Shown: positions 13,181 through 25,100 of the stretch, piece after piece
Layout: every line of letters starts with the position of its first letter
Numbering within the stretch: the stretch's first letter is position 1
Origin: Halichoerus grypus
Lineage: Eukaryota; Chordata; Mammalia; Carnivora; Phocidae
Length of the DNA stretch: 64,000 nt
Direction of reading: 5' to 3'
Assembly: GCF_964656455.1 (NCBI RefSeq)
Contig: NC_135721.1
Coordinates: forward strand, 46,817,530-46,881,529
The notes under the pieces: model-generated
What the model was told of the DNA's origin: nothing
The model's input: the letters and a program-made list of their open reading frames with translations, nothing else
The model's database searches: none
Made by a program: the position numbers and the translations under genes

Positions 13181-13358
13181 CTTTTTAAAAAAGATTTTAT
13201 TTATTTATTTGAGAGAGAGAGAGAACGCGCAGAGGGAGAGGAAGAAGCAGACTCCCTGCTGAGCAGAGGGCCTGTGGCAGGGCTCAATCCTAGGATGCTG
13301 AGATCATGACCTGATGCTGAACGCAGATGCTTAACCAACTGAGCCACATAGGCACCCC
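13181..13358 (-). mobile_element. Carnivore SINE
   Basis: Minus-oriented SINE: AT-rich tail at the left, then the GA-rich part, and the head at the right ending ggcacccc. Moderately diverged. Confidence 0.9.
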
Positions 13359-14212
13359 TAAATGAGTCCTATTTTATCTTCTCCCATTCAGACAATACCA
13401 AGAGAAGATAACTTATCTCACTTCTCTCCCTTGGAACATATATTTGGTTTATGTTTTAAATAACCAAGTTTTTCCTTCTATCTGATAACTTATTTGTGCC
13501 CAACAAGTTAAAGTGATTTGTTTTCAGGTTTCATTATCATGATCGAAGAGAGGTGTTTCAGAATTGCCTCATCCACACATTTAGTTCATTGAATTCATGT
13601 TAATTCAATGTGTGCTATGCATTAGACACTATACCAGCTTATCTCCTGATAAGCATATCAGGGGAAAGAGAAGGGTCTTGTCTGGCAAGGCAGTGTAACT
13701 TAAAATGAGTAAGTAAACAACTAGCTCATATCAGCTGATGGCTCAGAACCCAACTGAAAAAGTGACATCTCCCTACTGTTTTAACAAACATGGTTTGTGA
13801 GTTGGTGACTTTTGAAGGGAAAGGGAACACCAGCATCATACTTAGATTATTCTTAAATAAACTGCTTCCTTTGTGAGCAACACTGAGAGTTAATTCTGTC
13901 CTGTTGACCAACTTTCAAACTAAGACAAATGCCTAAAGCAATTTTGGAGACTGGTGGAGAATCCTTCTTGAGAAAATGTAGACAGATATCCCTTATGGTA
14001 ACTAACTACTACAGTTAGATTAACTCAATCAATGTGAATAGCTTCTTATTAGTTTCCCTCTTTGAGGATTATTTAGCTTCCAAATTTTGAGGTACATAAT
14101 GGCATTTGCATGCTGTTACAATTTGAAATGGAACTCATCAATGATTATTACCCAAAACATTTTTTTTTTTAATCTCTTAAGGGTCATTAACTTTTCTTAG
14201 TATCTGCCCTAG
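13359..14212. other. Unassigned intergenic sequence
   Basis: No recognisable gene, RNA or repeat. Confidence 0.4.
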
Positions 14213-14383
14213 AACCTTGCTACTTAAAGCATGGTCCTCAGACAAACAGCTTTGGCTTCTCCTAGAAGCTTGCTAAAAATGAGGATTCGGGTTTCACTAC
14301 AGACCTGATTAATCAGCATTTGTATTTCCATACCATTCCTAGATTATTTGAAGAACAAACACTAGATTTGAGGAGCACTGGCC
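14213..14383. mobile_element. MER20-like hAT remnant
   Basis: Contains the diagnostic tggtcctcag ... gaatca-type core and ends in gaggagcactgg, resembling MER20-type non-autonomous hAT transposons. Family name given from memory of the consensus. Confidence 0.5.
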
Positions 14384-14554
14384 TAGGGCCTAGCATGGTG
14401 CTTGGACTAGTAGATGCATAATAAATAATGGTTGAATTGTATAATGCACGACCATGTTTCTTTATATAGTGCATAAAAGAACACTGAATTTCCTTCTAAT
14501 TACAATCATGATCATCTTACCTCATTCTCTTCACCATTTTAAAGCCATAATCTA

Positions 14555-14755
14555 GGGGCGCCTGGGTGGCTCAGGCCATTAAGCATCTGCCTTCAGCTCA
14601 GGTCATGATCTCAGGGTCCTGGGATAGAGGACCAGGGAGTGTCAGGCTCCCTGCTTAGTGGGGAGTGCTTCTCCCTCCCCCTCTGCTCCCACCCCATGCA
14701 CTCTCTAGCTCTCTCTCTCTTTCTCAAATAAATAAAGTCTTTAAAAATAAATAAA
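14555..14755 (+). mobile_element. Carnivore SINE
   Basis: Head ggggcgcctgggtggctcag, tail aaataaataaag. Flanked by diverged copies aaagccataatcta and aaagttatagtcta. Confidence 0.92.
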
Positions 14756-15967
14756 GTTATAGTCTACTTACTGGTTTTACATTAAGTGCTTCGTAGTGTG
14801 ATTTAGAAAGACATCCTCCTCTGCTTAGGGAGAATAGAGCAGCACTCCCCGCAGGACTTGGGAATTCTACATGGGTAGCTGGTATGCCAAAAAGCAAAGG
14901 AAATACTCACTGACACCCCATGCCTCACCTTCAATCTTTGGAGTTCTTTCTAGCTATAAGGAATGCTTGGTCCATGTGCTGGGAAGCTCTTCTTTTAGAA
15001 AACACTAATATCTCCATTTCCAATTATTTGCCACCACCCGAATAAAAAGTCTTTCAGACAGTGCCCTAATTTTATCTAAATTTTTTTTAAAAGCTCTCTT
15101 TAGAAGTCATTAATAAGTTATGAATAACTGATAATCCTTAATTATAGCATTTCCCAAGTGTGTTCTGGAAAGTACAAGTTCATCAAGATGAGCCATGGAA
15201 AGGAACTAAATCAGTCAGGGAAATTCTGCCTATTCCTTATCCCTTTGGTGGAATATAGTCAGCAGTACAATGGTAAGTGTTCGAAAATTGGCTCTCTGGA
15301 AGAAAAGTCCTGATTTTTGAGATCTGTAAGTTTCTGTGGTATGAATACTCCCACCATGGCTGATTTCAAGCTACCAACATGACACCACTGAACACGGAGT
15401 TGGTAATAGATGTGTAGGAGCACAACAATACACAGTATTTCCACCATACAGATACAGTGGACATAAATGACCTCAACAGCAGAGATAACAGAGAAAGGTT
15501 GTAGGAATTAGGAGTGGTGAGTTTTGGGTACTTATTACCTTTATTTTTTATATACTTTATTTGATTGTATTTCTTTAATTCCATTTTTAATGATGACTAT
15601 GTTTAACAACTGGCTCACACACTGCCTGAACATTTTGCAAGCACCTGTCCAGCACACACAGGAGATGACCTCAGCTCACCACTGAAAGAGCTGTCTCACA
15701 GCTCAGACATTCACAGGCTATGGTTCATGCCACACACTCAGGAGAAAATGTGGCTCTTTCCCAAAGCTAATATCCTAGAGAAAGATTTTACTTGTTCTAC
15801 CATGGTTAGGTGTCTATTCTGATCCTGCTAGCCTTGTCCCAGGAGATGGACATAGCTACAGAAACCTAATTTGGGATGGAGGATGGATTTCTAGAGGAGA
15901 ATTGGCTTATTGGTAGGGTATACCCCTTAAAATGCACGGCAATGTCTATTCTAACTATGACTCTACC
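14756..15967. other. Unassigned intergenic sequence
   Basis: About 1.2 kb with no recognised gene or repeat. Confidence 0.4.
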
Positions 15968-15982
15968 CTCCAACCAATTTTT

Positions 15983-16176
15983 TTTTTTTAAAGATTTTAT
16001 TTATTTGACAGAGAGAGAGACACAGTGAGAGAGGGAACACAAGCAGGAGGAGAGGGAGAGAGAGAAACAGACTTCCCGCCGAGCAGGGAGCCCGATGCGG
16101 GGCTCGATCCCAGGACCCTGGGACCATGACCTGAGCTGAAGGCAGACGCTTAATGACTGAGCCACCCAGGCGCCCT
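15983..16176 (-). mobile_element. Carnivore SINE with exact 15-bp TSD
   Basis: Minus-oriented SINE close to the family consensus. Identical ctccaaccaattttt copies lie at 15,968-15,982 and 16,177-16,191. Confidence 0.95.
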
Positions 16177-16461
16177 CTCCAACCAATTTTTAAAATACAA
16201 TCCTTATGAGACTTCCTATGCAAGAAGTTTTTTTCTGTCTTTTGAGCAACTGGAGTTTCCACAGTCAGCAGAAAAAAAGCTAGAAGTGGTATAGTCATCT
16301 GTGATGGTGAACTTCACACTTTTTTGCTTGTATATTCCTTCAGAAGTTTTAGAAATCCATTATCTCAGAACATTTTCAGGTATACATTTATGAGTTCTCA
16401 TTATAAATTTTGACAGTTGCCAAGGATGTAATTTCTGGTGTATTGTACATATTGGCACTTT

Positions 16462-16666
16462 TTAAATATTTATTTATTTATTTATTTGAGAGAGAGAGAG
16501 AGAGCACTTGGGGGGGGGGGCAGGGGAGAGGGAGATAGAAAGAATCTGAAGCACACTCCCCGCTAGGCACAGAGTCCAACACAGGCTCTATCTCACAACC
16601 CTGAAATCATGACCTGAGCCAAAATCAAGAGTCGGATGCTCAAGGGCCTGAGCCACCCAGGTGCCC
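16462..16666 (-). mobile_element. Carnivore SINE, older form
   Basis: Minus-oriented SINE with (TTTA)n tail, GA-rich part with a G10 run and head at right (ccacccaggtgcccc). Flanks keep imperfect ggcactttt copies. Confidence 0.9.
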
Positions 16667-16692
16667 CAGCACTTTTAAAATAGATGTGTTCT

Positions 16693-17385
16693 AATTGTGG
16701 GAATGCAAGTTGGTACAGCCATTCTGGAAAACAGTATGGAGGTTCCTCAAAAAGTTGAAAATAGAGGTACCCTATGACCCAGCAATTGCATTACTGGGTA
16801 TTTACCCCAAAGATTCAAATGCGGTGATCCAAAGGGGCACTTGCACCCCAATGTTCATAGCAACAGTGTCCACAATAGCCAAACTGTGGAAAGAGCCAAG
16901 ATGTCCATCGACTGATGAATGGATAAAGAAGATGAGGTATATATATATGTGTGTGTGTGTGTGTATATACAATGGAATATTATTCAGCCATCAGAAAGGA
17001 TGAATATTTACCATTTGCATCAATGTGGATGGAACTGGAGGGTATTATACTGAGTGAAATAAGTCAGAGAAAGACAATTATCATATGGCTTCATTCATAC
17101 ATGGAATATAAGAAATAGCACAGAGAAGCATAGGAGAAGGGAAGGAAAAGTGAATGGGAAGTCATCAAAGAGGGAGAAAAATCATGAGAGACTCTTAACT
17201 ATAGGAAACAAACCGAGGTTTACTGGAGGGGAGGTGGGTAGGGGGATGGGGTAACTGGGTGATGGGCATTAAGGAGGGCATGTGATGTGATGAGTACTGG
17301 GTGTTATACGCAACTGATAAATTGTTGAACACTACACCTGAGACTAATGATGTACTATATGTTGGCTAATTGAATTTAAATTAAA
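16693..17385 (+). mobile_element. 5'-truncated carnivore L1 with exact 16-bp TSD
   Basis: Starts within the last part of ORF2 (frame 16,695-17,003 includes YDPAIALLGIYPKDSN) and carries the carnivore 3' UTR with ggggaggtgggtaggggga. Flanked by aaaatagatgtgttct at 16,677-16,692 and 17,386-17,401. Contains a TA/GT microsatellite near 16,938-16,972. Confidence 0.93.
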
Positions 17386-17776
17386 AAAATAGATGTGTTC
17401 TGGAGTTGGCTGGAGCTGTTGCCATGACAAGCATTTTCTTAAGAAAGCTCTGCTGTTGAGACCTTCCAAAGCTGGGGGTTGAGGTGGGGAGCACGAACTT
17501 CCTGGGGAACCATCCCTCCGAGGAGAGCAAGGCCAGAGACACCCGTCCAGCTCCCCTGCACCCATTTTCTTCCAGGAACCTGAGAGGTCCTTCCCTTTGG
17601 GAGGGCCGGGGGAGGAGACCCAGCCCACTCCCTGGCCATAGCTGGAAAGGCGAGAGGGCAGAGGCAGCATCTCTAGCCTGGTTGCCACACTGGGGAGACC
17701 GATGGGTGGTCACCCCCATCCTACCCCATCCATGGAAACCCGGAGGGAGAGTCCCGCTTGGAGAAGCCTGGATCTT

Positions 17777-17959
17777 TGCTAGAAAGAGAGAGAGAGACCC
17801 AGCGAGAGAGGGAACGCAAGCGGGGGAGTGGGAGTGGGAGAAGCAGGCTTCCCGCGGAGCAGGGAGCAGGGAGCCCGATGCGGGGCTCGATCCCAGGACT
17901 CTGGGATCATGACCCAAGCCGAAGGCAGATGCTTGACGACTGAGCTACCCAGGTGCCCC
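17777..17959 (-). mobile_element. SINE lacking its 3' tail
   Basis: Minus-oriented SINE; the usual AT-rich 3' end is missing, so it starts at gaaagagagagag. No target duplication is visible. Confidence 0.85.
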
Positions 17960-18044
17960 CTGGAAGATATTTCTGAAGAAATTATATAGATGATGGAAAA
18001 GAAGATGGAAAATATGGAAGAGGTGTACAGGCAGGAAAATAGAG

Positions 18045-18270
18045 CAGGGGTTGACAAAGTTTTTCTTTAAAGGGCCAGAGAGTAAATATTTTAGGCCTGT
18101 GGCCCATATGGTCTCTGTCATAACTACTCAGCTCTGCTATTGTAGTGTGGAAGCAGCCTGTAGTCGATATGTAAAAGAAGGGGTATGGCTGGACGCTAAT
18201 CAAACTTCCTTTACAAAAACAGGCAGCAGGCCAGATTTGGACCATACGTTATAGTCTGCCCATCCCTAGA
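18045..18270 (+). mobile_element. hAT-Charlie-type MER element
   Basis: Typical non-autonomous element with ends gcaggggttgacaaagtttt and tagtctgcccatccctag, and the internal gggccagagagtaaatattt. Ancient in placental mammals. Confidence 0.75.
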
Positions 18271-19250
18271 ATAGAGTAAAAAGATCCCAGTGTACCTTTA
18301 ATTAATGTTCCAAGAGGAGGTAATAGAGAAAACAGGAATATGACAATATTTGAATAAGCGGTGGTCAAGAATCGATGAAATACAATCATTATATTTATGA
18401 TACCTAATGAATCCCAAGAGGGATAAATAAAATTCACCCCTAGACACATCAAAATGAAACTACAGAACACCAAGGGTAAATTATTTTAGAGTAAACCCAG
18501 AAGGTAAATTGCTTTCCAGGGAATGACATTTAGACTGACAACTGATTTCTCAACCTCAATGAGAAGAGCCAGAAGACAGTGGAATAATATCTTCAAGGCA
18601 CTGAGAAGGTAACTGCTAATACGGAATTCTAGCATCAGTGACAATCTTTCAAGAATGAGGGTAAATAAAGGCCTTTGCAGACAAAAACAAGCTTCTACCA
18701 ATAGTGATTTCTAAAGGAAATAGTTCAAGAAGAAGAAAAATTACCTTAAAAGAAGTCTAAAATTCAAGAAGGAATGATGAGTTAAGGAAATTGTAAACAT
18801 GGTGCTAAATCTGAATACTGATGCCAAAGAAAATAAAGACAACAATGTCTAACTTACAGGGATAAAATGAAACTACAATTAAAATCCCCAGTAACAATAG
18901 CATATAAATTGGAAGGTGAGTAGTTGGAGTTCAAGTGTTCTAAGGTCCTTGTGTTGTTTGGGAAGAGGTTAAAGATACTGATCATAGGGAGTTTTTAAGT
19001 TAAATACATATGTTAAGATTTCTAGACTAACACTAAAAAACTAGGAATAATGTAACCTCAAACTAGGGAAGAAAGAAAAGGAAATAGGAATGAAGACAAT
19101 AGAAAGTGTGGCCATTAAAAAAAGGTTTAAGGTTGTGATCTAGAAAAAATAATAACTATTACCATTTATTGAGGAGCTACCATGGAGTCATTTTGATTCA
19201 TTAACATTCATAATTTCATGTGATATGTGCAAGAGTGCCAGGCAAAAAGA
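18271..19250 (+). mobile_element. Possible old L1 interior fragment
   Basis: A-rich sequence with phrases such as caatctttcaagaatgaggg and cctttgcagacaaaaac, which resemble the inter-ORF part of old L1 elements. Heavily decayed, so the assignment is tentative. Confidence 0.4.
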
Positions 19251-19479
19251 AATCATAAAAAAAAAATAGATGTGTTCTGTCATTCATTTAAATATATCTA
19301 ATGTAATCTAAATACCAAACCTATTTAATACTCATCATCCATTTAAAGAATGCACAAACCCTTGACATCATTGCTTTTTCTCCTCAAATATATATTTTTA
19401 TCACCTACAACATTTCATCTAATGAAATATAGTTAACACTTAAAAGTCTCTTATTGATCAATGTATACTTCCCTATAAA

Positions 19480-19550
19480 AGTATGTATGGTGTGTATACA
19501 TTATATATATGTGTGTGTGAATTTTATATATATATAAATATATAATTTCT
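19480..19550. repeat. Imperfect TA/TG microsatellite
   Basis: Interrupted runs of TATA and TGTG. Confidence 0.7.
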
Positions 19551-19852
19551 TGTGATTACAAAGCTCTAATTTTTTTTTATCCTGGATTGAGTTGTCTTCA
19601 TAATTTTAATAATGAGAAAGTGAAAATCAACTCAGCTGGAAGTCAAGACCATACTGCCACTGCAAGAATTACTTCTGAGTGACTCCCCCTTCTTACTAAT
19701 GACACTCCAACCCCAGAGTCTTCTCCTATTCCTCCCACTTCTTGAACAAAGTTACAAAGGTACCCAACTGCTGAACTGTCCCAACTTCTTGACATTATGC
19801 AATCCAAATCTGGCCCTGCTTCCCTTAGCTCTCCTTAAAAATCTCCTAGTAC

Positions 19853-20178
19853 AAAGCAAAATAAGTCAGTCAGAGAAAGACAAATACCATAGGATTTCAC
19901 TCAGAAGTGGAATTTAAGAAACAAAACAAACAAACATAGGGGACATAAAAGGGGAGACAAACCAAGAAACAGACTCTTAACTATAGAGAACAAATTGATG
20001 GTTACCAGAGGGGAGGTGGGTAGGGGGATGGGTGAAATAGGTGATGGGGATTAAGGAGGACACTTGTGATGAGCATTGACTGTTTTATGGAAGTGTTGAA
20101 TCACTAAATTCTACACCTGAAACTAATATCACACTATATGTTAACTAACCGGAATTTAAATAAAAACTTGAAAAGAAA
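19853..20178 (+). mobile_element. 5'-truncated L1 3' UTR
   Basis: Begins at caaaataagtcagtcagaga and ends in aatttaaataaaaacttg. Diverged flanking copies (aaaaatctcctagtacaaa and aaaaatatctagcacaaa) are consistent with an older insertion. Confidence 0.85.
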
Positions 20179-21719
20179 AATATCTAGCACAAACCCAAAT
20201 CCTATAATAAGCTCCACTCAACTCCCTCTTACTAAGAAACACCATAGTTTCTTTGGTCTGTGTGTTCCTTTCCTGAGACAAGCTAAATGAACTTGACTTA
20301 GTGTCCTCCTGGTAGCCTTCAGGGGGCTGGGCTTCAACACACTTGATCAACACAACATAAATACATCAAAATAAATCTCAACTTTTTTGACAAAAGAACA
20401 TTTTTGTTGGGAATGCATCTCATAATGACAAAGACAGTCTTCCCACACACATTAGTTCATACATCCAAAGACAGCTATTACTTATTGCTAAAATGGTATA
20501 GTGTTCATTGTTAATTGCATTATTATACTTTTATTTTACATTATATAGGCACTGAGAAAACTTTCCACATATGAAGGGGTGTATTTACCCCTATTCTTAG
20601 TTCAATTCTTAGAACTCTGTCTGAACTCTGCAAAAATCAGTGATTCATACTCAAAAATTATTTTGAGTGGTCAACTGAAAGCAGGAGTTGGTTCTTCATT
20701 GTTGTTGAAAGCAAGACATTGGAAATGGTCTGATTTCCAGCAGAACTATTGAGTTTAGAGGTATTTATTCTCAACCTGACAATAAAATTTTAGATGCAGG
20801 AGTTTTTACACGTGGATGTATGTACTGTAGTACATTCAGGATGGACAGCGAATTATGTCTCTTCTTTGTAAGAAGGGGAGAGAAGACTACATTGGCAGAG
20901 CGCTGCATGAATGTAGGGGTTTTCAGGCAGCTACATACAGAGGGGGGTGAGCATCTGGAAATTGATCTCTTAAAACAATTCTTTTTATGAACCTCTTGGA
21001 AAGTCTTCCTGAACTTTAAAGCACGAACTGAAACTTTGTGGAGCATGGGGCCAAAACCAGCAAGAGAATTTAAATGAACGGAATGGTTATTTGCTTCAGA
21101 TGGATATGGTCAGAGGCGTCCAAGTTAAGAATGGGCTTTACCAAGGAGACCAAGAACTCAGTCCATGGTGAAGGCTTCCTCTCTCAGCAGTGCTTAATCG
21201 ATCCAGTCCAAGTTTCCCACGGTTTTTGCCGTCCTTCTTACCACTGCACGTCTTTCTAAACAACACCCCCTTTTCTCATATACACTTTTTTCTGATGGGC
21301 CAAAGCATTTAACCAGGCTCTGTTGAAACCTGGCTGCCTAGAGCAATCATTTGATTTTTGCTTACTTGTGCATCGATCATTTATGTGTAGGTTTTACTCT
21401 TTAGCTTTCAGAAGCAATCTCCCCAAACACACACACTCTTCTGATTTTTTGTTTAATTCTTGGTTGGAGAGAATTTTACTCTCTTCAGAAAGTAGAAGAC
21501 AGCAGATCAGGTTCCAGTCTAGGATGTAGATATAGTGCCTGATTCCTAGATAGGGTTTGCACAAGGAGACCCTGTGAGTGATGCTCTCCGTGGCACTCAG
21601 CTGCAGGAGTCTGCCGGACTCTCTCCACAACGAATCGCCACCTGCACAACCTGGCCTCGGAAAGAGAACACTTAGCATCTCCAAGCCCCAGCCCTGAAAC
21701 ACAACTCCATAGACCAGAA
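20179..21719. other. Unassigned sequence upstream of GCFC2
   Basis: No gene or repeat family recognised. The rightmost 100-200 bp may contain distal promoter elements. Confidence 0.4.
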
Positions 21720-21733
21720 CGAAAAAGACAGAG

Positions 21734-21745
21734 CACGCATGCGCA
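21734..21745. promoter_or_regulatory. NRF1-like site
   Basis: CACGCATGCGCA closely matches the palindromic NRF1 consensus and lies about 150 bp upstream of the GCFC2 start codon in the CpG island. Binding is inferred from the motif alone. Confidence 0.5.
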
Positions 21746-21762
21746 GGGCGAAGGGGGAGCGG

Positions 21763-21775
21763 TTGGCGCGCGAAA
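21763..21775. promoter_or_regulatory. E2F-like site
   Basis: TTGGCGCGCGAAA reads as an E2F-type site on both strands. It lies 118 bp upstream of the start codon and could be upstream of, or at, the transcription start. Inferred from the motif alone. Confidence 0.45.
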
Positions 21776-21893
21776 CGGGCGCGCGCAGACGGTCGTAAGA
21801 CCGTATAGGCGGGAGCGCGCCCCGGGGTGGACGCCGGAGACTCGTCTGGCGTGTGACGGAAGAGGACGTGCGCGAGGCGCCGGGGCCTCGGCC

Positions 21894-22167
21894 ATGGCTC
21901 ACAGGCCGAAGAGGACTTTCCGGCAGCGCCGAGCCCACTCTAGTGACAGCGACGGCGCCGAAGAGCCGTCTTCTGAACCCGGGGCGCCGGAGGAGCAGGC
22001 GGCCCCGGGCCTTACGGAGGAAGGGCCGCCCTCTGGAGGGGGACGCGTGGAGGTGACGGCCCGGCGTGTTCGGGGCCGGGGCCCTCGGGGCCGGGGCCGG
22101 GTGTGGGCAAGTTCCCGGCGCGCCGCGGGAGCGGCTCCGCGCGCTGAAGGCGGCTCGGGCGTCCCAG
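21894..22167 (+). CDS. GCFC2: GCFC2 exon 1 (coding part)
   Basis: Starts at an ATG in good Kozak context (gccATGg) and encodes residues 1-91 plus one base. It has a basic start ([10 protein letters not shown], residues 4-13), an acidic serine motif SSDSDG (16-21) and an RG-rich tract (58-70). It ends at cccag|gtgagg (intron phase 1). GC content is very high because the exon lies inside the CpG island. The region is predicted to be disordered and carries likely nuclear-localising basic clusters. Confidence 0.96.
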
Positions 22168-25100
22168 GTGAGGCAGGGCGGGGTCCGCCGGAGGTGAAGC
22201 GAGGTGGGGTGGGGGGAGAGGCCCCCGGGGTTCTCCGGAGGTTCCTGTGGCCCGCTGCTGACCGAGAGCAGTCGCGGCGACAATAAACAAGACAGCCCGC
22301 CTTCGAGCACTCGCCCGCAGCCCGCAAGTCCGTGGTGGGGCGTGAGGGGGGAAGACCAGGAAGAATCCTGTATGGCTTGTGGCTCGTCTGTGTTTGCACC
22401 ATCAGGTGAACTCTCACGAGTTGTAGCTTTAGTGCAGTACTTGCCGTTTGTGAAGAACCTGAATCGTCACAGAAGTTTAAAAAAAAAATTCCTGATACTT
22501 TTAGGTAGGGGAAAGTTTTATGTACTTTTGGAAACAGCTCCAGTTATTTTTCTAGAAAACACTTAACCAGAATAATACATTAGAAGAATCTAGGTGACAG
22601 ACACATGGGACGTTTTCTTTTGCTTGTTTTGTTTTTCATCAGTTATTTGCAAGAACGGAGATTAGAATAACGCTCTGTGTCCCTGAGTAACACAATGGGT
22701 TGACGACGCTGTAGACTGTACCAATAAAGGCGTTAAGTACAATGTAATAGTTTTGAAGTACCCTTTCGTTTTTAAATACAGAATTTAAGCAGCCTAAAGT
22801 TGTTTACATAAAACGTGTTCTAGTTTGAATTGGAGCTTAATAAAAATGCAGTTTTCGGTTAGTATTCAGGTAAAAAAAAATTTCTCCCCCACTATTTTTA
22901 GTACAAGTGATTTTGGTGATTTCTTAATTATGACCTTCTGTTTGTCTAAAGCTTTGATGACTTTTTATATTTTTCTACTCTATGGAAGTCACCTGGTCAA
23001 ACCTTAATAGGGAGAAGTGAGGCCAGGAGTTGCCTTTTTTTTTAAGATTTTATTACAGAGCACGAGCGGGGGGGGGGGGGGGAGGAGGGGGCGGGCAGAG
23101 GGAGAAGCAGGCCCCCCCCAGTAGGGAGCCCCATGCGGACTCTGTCCCAGGACCCCGAAATCATGACCTGAGCCTAAGGCAGCCACTTAATCGACTCAGC
23201 CACCAAGGTGCCCCCAGGAATTGCCTTTTTGCTTGCATTCCAGAAGAGTGGTTCTCAAAACTTTTTGGTCTTAGTATCCCTTTTATAAGGGTATCCCAGA
23301 GAGCTTTTGTTTCTGTGTATTATATCTGTTGATATTTACCATGTTAGAAATTAAGATAAATTTTTATTCACTTTTTTCTAAATTAAACCATTACATGTAA
23401 GGATAAGTGACATTTTTGTAGGGGGAAAAAAAACTTTTCCAGAAAATAGAGTGACATTGTTTTCTATATGCAAATCTTTAATGTCTGGCTTCATGGAAGA
23501 CAGCTGACTTCTCAAAGCAGCTTCCACATTCAGTCTCTTGTGATACGTTGTTTCATTTGAAATATGAAAAGAAAACCACAGGTATGTATGTGGTGTAATA
23601 GGAATACCTAATAGCCTTTTTAGATCATTGAGTGTGTTCTGCTTTGATATTACAACAAAGATCAACAAATAGTAGCTTTTTAAAGGTAGTTTGCAACATG
23701 GCAGCTGAAACCATACCTGTCAGTTTTTTATACTCCATTACATTAAAATCCATTGGTCTGTTTTGCACCTCAATGAATCTTTTACCCATGCATGATTGGT
23801 AACATCATGCATTGACTACTGGAAAGTATTGGTTCACTGAGTTTGCAAATGTTGGTACATTTTATTATATAATATCCAAAAAAAAAAAAAATCTGTTAAT
23901 GTCACTGCGTTACTTCTGATAATCATCAGTCGTTAAGTGACTGAAAGATACTAAGTTCACAGAGCAGGATGTAAGTTTTCCAAAATTCTTGAAGTGATAG
24001 GCACACCTTTGCTCATTTTTGAGAAAATTTGTCAGGTATACATGTGGGAATAACTTTGTCAGTTTGTCAGTCATTCTTTCAAGTAAAACAGTGTTGCTCC
24101 TTGAAGACAGTGGCTAGCTCCACTTGTAACTCATCATACAAATGCTTTTCAGTGAGGCAACCATTGTGTTTCAGTATGCCCCAGAAGTGCTTTATACACA
24201 CTTCCATTTTGTCCCACAGAATATTTAAAAGATGTGTATTCAAAGGTCAAGATTTAATAAAGTTAATAACTTTTTATTGCTTCATTAAGGATGGTAAGTA
24301 CAACTTTTTTTTTTGTTTTTCCTCGCAATGCATGGTGATGAATACAATGGCTGTCACTGTCTTGATTCATACGGAGAAGCCAGGGGTTTTACCCACCACT
24401 GCTTTTGCTTCATTATGTAAATAGCAACAGACTGAAAAGGGCAAATAACATAAAATTGTGATGAAAGTAGTTTTGAACTCACATACCCTGTGAAAGGGTC
24501 CTAGGGATTTCCAGGGGTTGATGGCAGATGCTCTTGAGAACAACGGCTGTGGTATTAATCCACTTTGACAGCAGGTAGGAGTTGTCATAACTAGTAGCAA
24601 AGAAAGATATAATCTGTAGTTATATTACTTTGTGTTCTAAGTTTTGATCTTCAGATTTTTAAAATTCTATATAGGTCTATTAAGGGACATTTTTAAGGTA
24701 AAGAGTACTGTTTTTGTAATCTTAAGTTTTAAAGTTGTTCATAAAAAATAGAAAATAATTATAAACTAGCCAGTCCTTTCTTGTCAATAATACCATGAAT
24801 TCTTTCACATTTTGTTCATTCAATTCTCACAACACCCTTATGGGTGTTATCTCTTAATGTTATTTTTGCTTAATAGATTATGGACAGACTTTCCTTCCCA
24901 AAATCACGTAGTGGAAACAAAGAGATCCATTATTTAATGGAGACCACAGTGCTCATTACAGTACTACTTGCCACCAGCCATTGAAATATGACATAGAGTC
25001 TAAATTTCGGAGGTGAATAAAATTAGATTGAAAGCCCTGCTTCTCCACTTAGTAACTTTGTGACACTGGACATGTTATTTAGCTTCTCCAATCCCTAATG

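Larger units (their letters stand above)
17402..19262 (+). other. 1.86-kb block between copies 2 and 3 of one target site
   Basis: Bounded on the left by the second copy of aaaatagatgtgttct (17,386-17,401) and on the right by a third (19,263-19,278), which is preceded by an A-run (19,257-19,266). It contains a GC-rich 375-bp segment of unknown origin, a SINE, an old hAT element and L1-like AT-rich sequence. The layout suggests a retrotransposed, unspliced transcript, but this is inferred. Confidence 0.45.
21720..22340 (+). promoter_or_regulatory. CpG-island promoter of GCFC2
   Basis: CpG density rises sharply at about 21,720 and falls after about 22,340, spanning the 5' UTR, exon 1 and the start of intron 1. 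No TATA box is seen. Candidate factor sites lie just upstream of the start codon: an NRF1-like CACGCATGCGCA (21,734-21,745), a palindromic E2F-like TTGGCGCGCGAAA (21,763-21,775) and an ETS-like CGGAAG (21,857-21,862). The pattern fits a housekeeping promoter. The exact transcription start cannot be read from the sequence. Confidence 0.8.

Noticed and set aside
21672..22310. 212-residue minus-strand frame over exon 1
   Set aside because: Caused by the GC-rich CpG island opposite GCFC2 exon 1; stops are rare in such sequence and it has no homologue I recognise.
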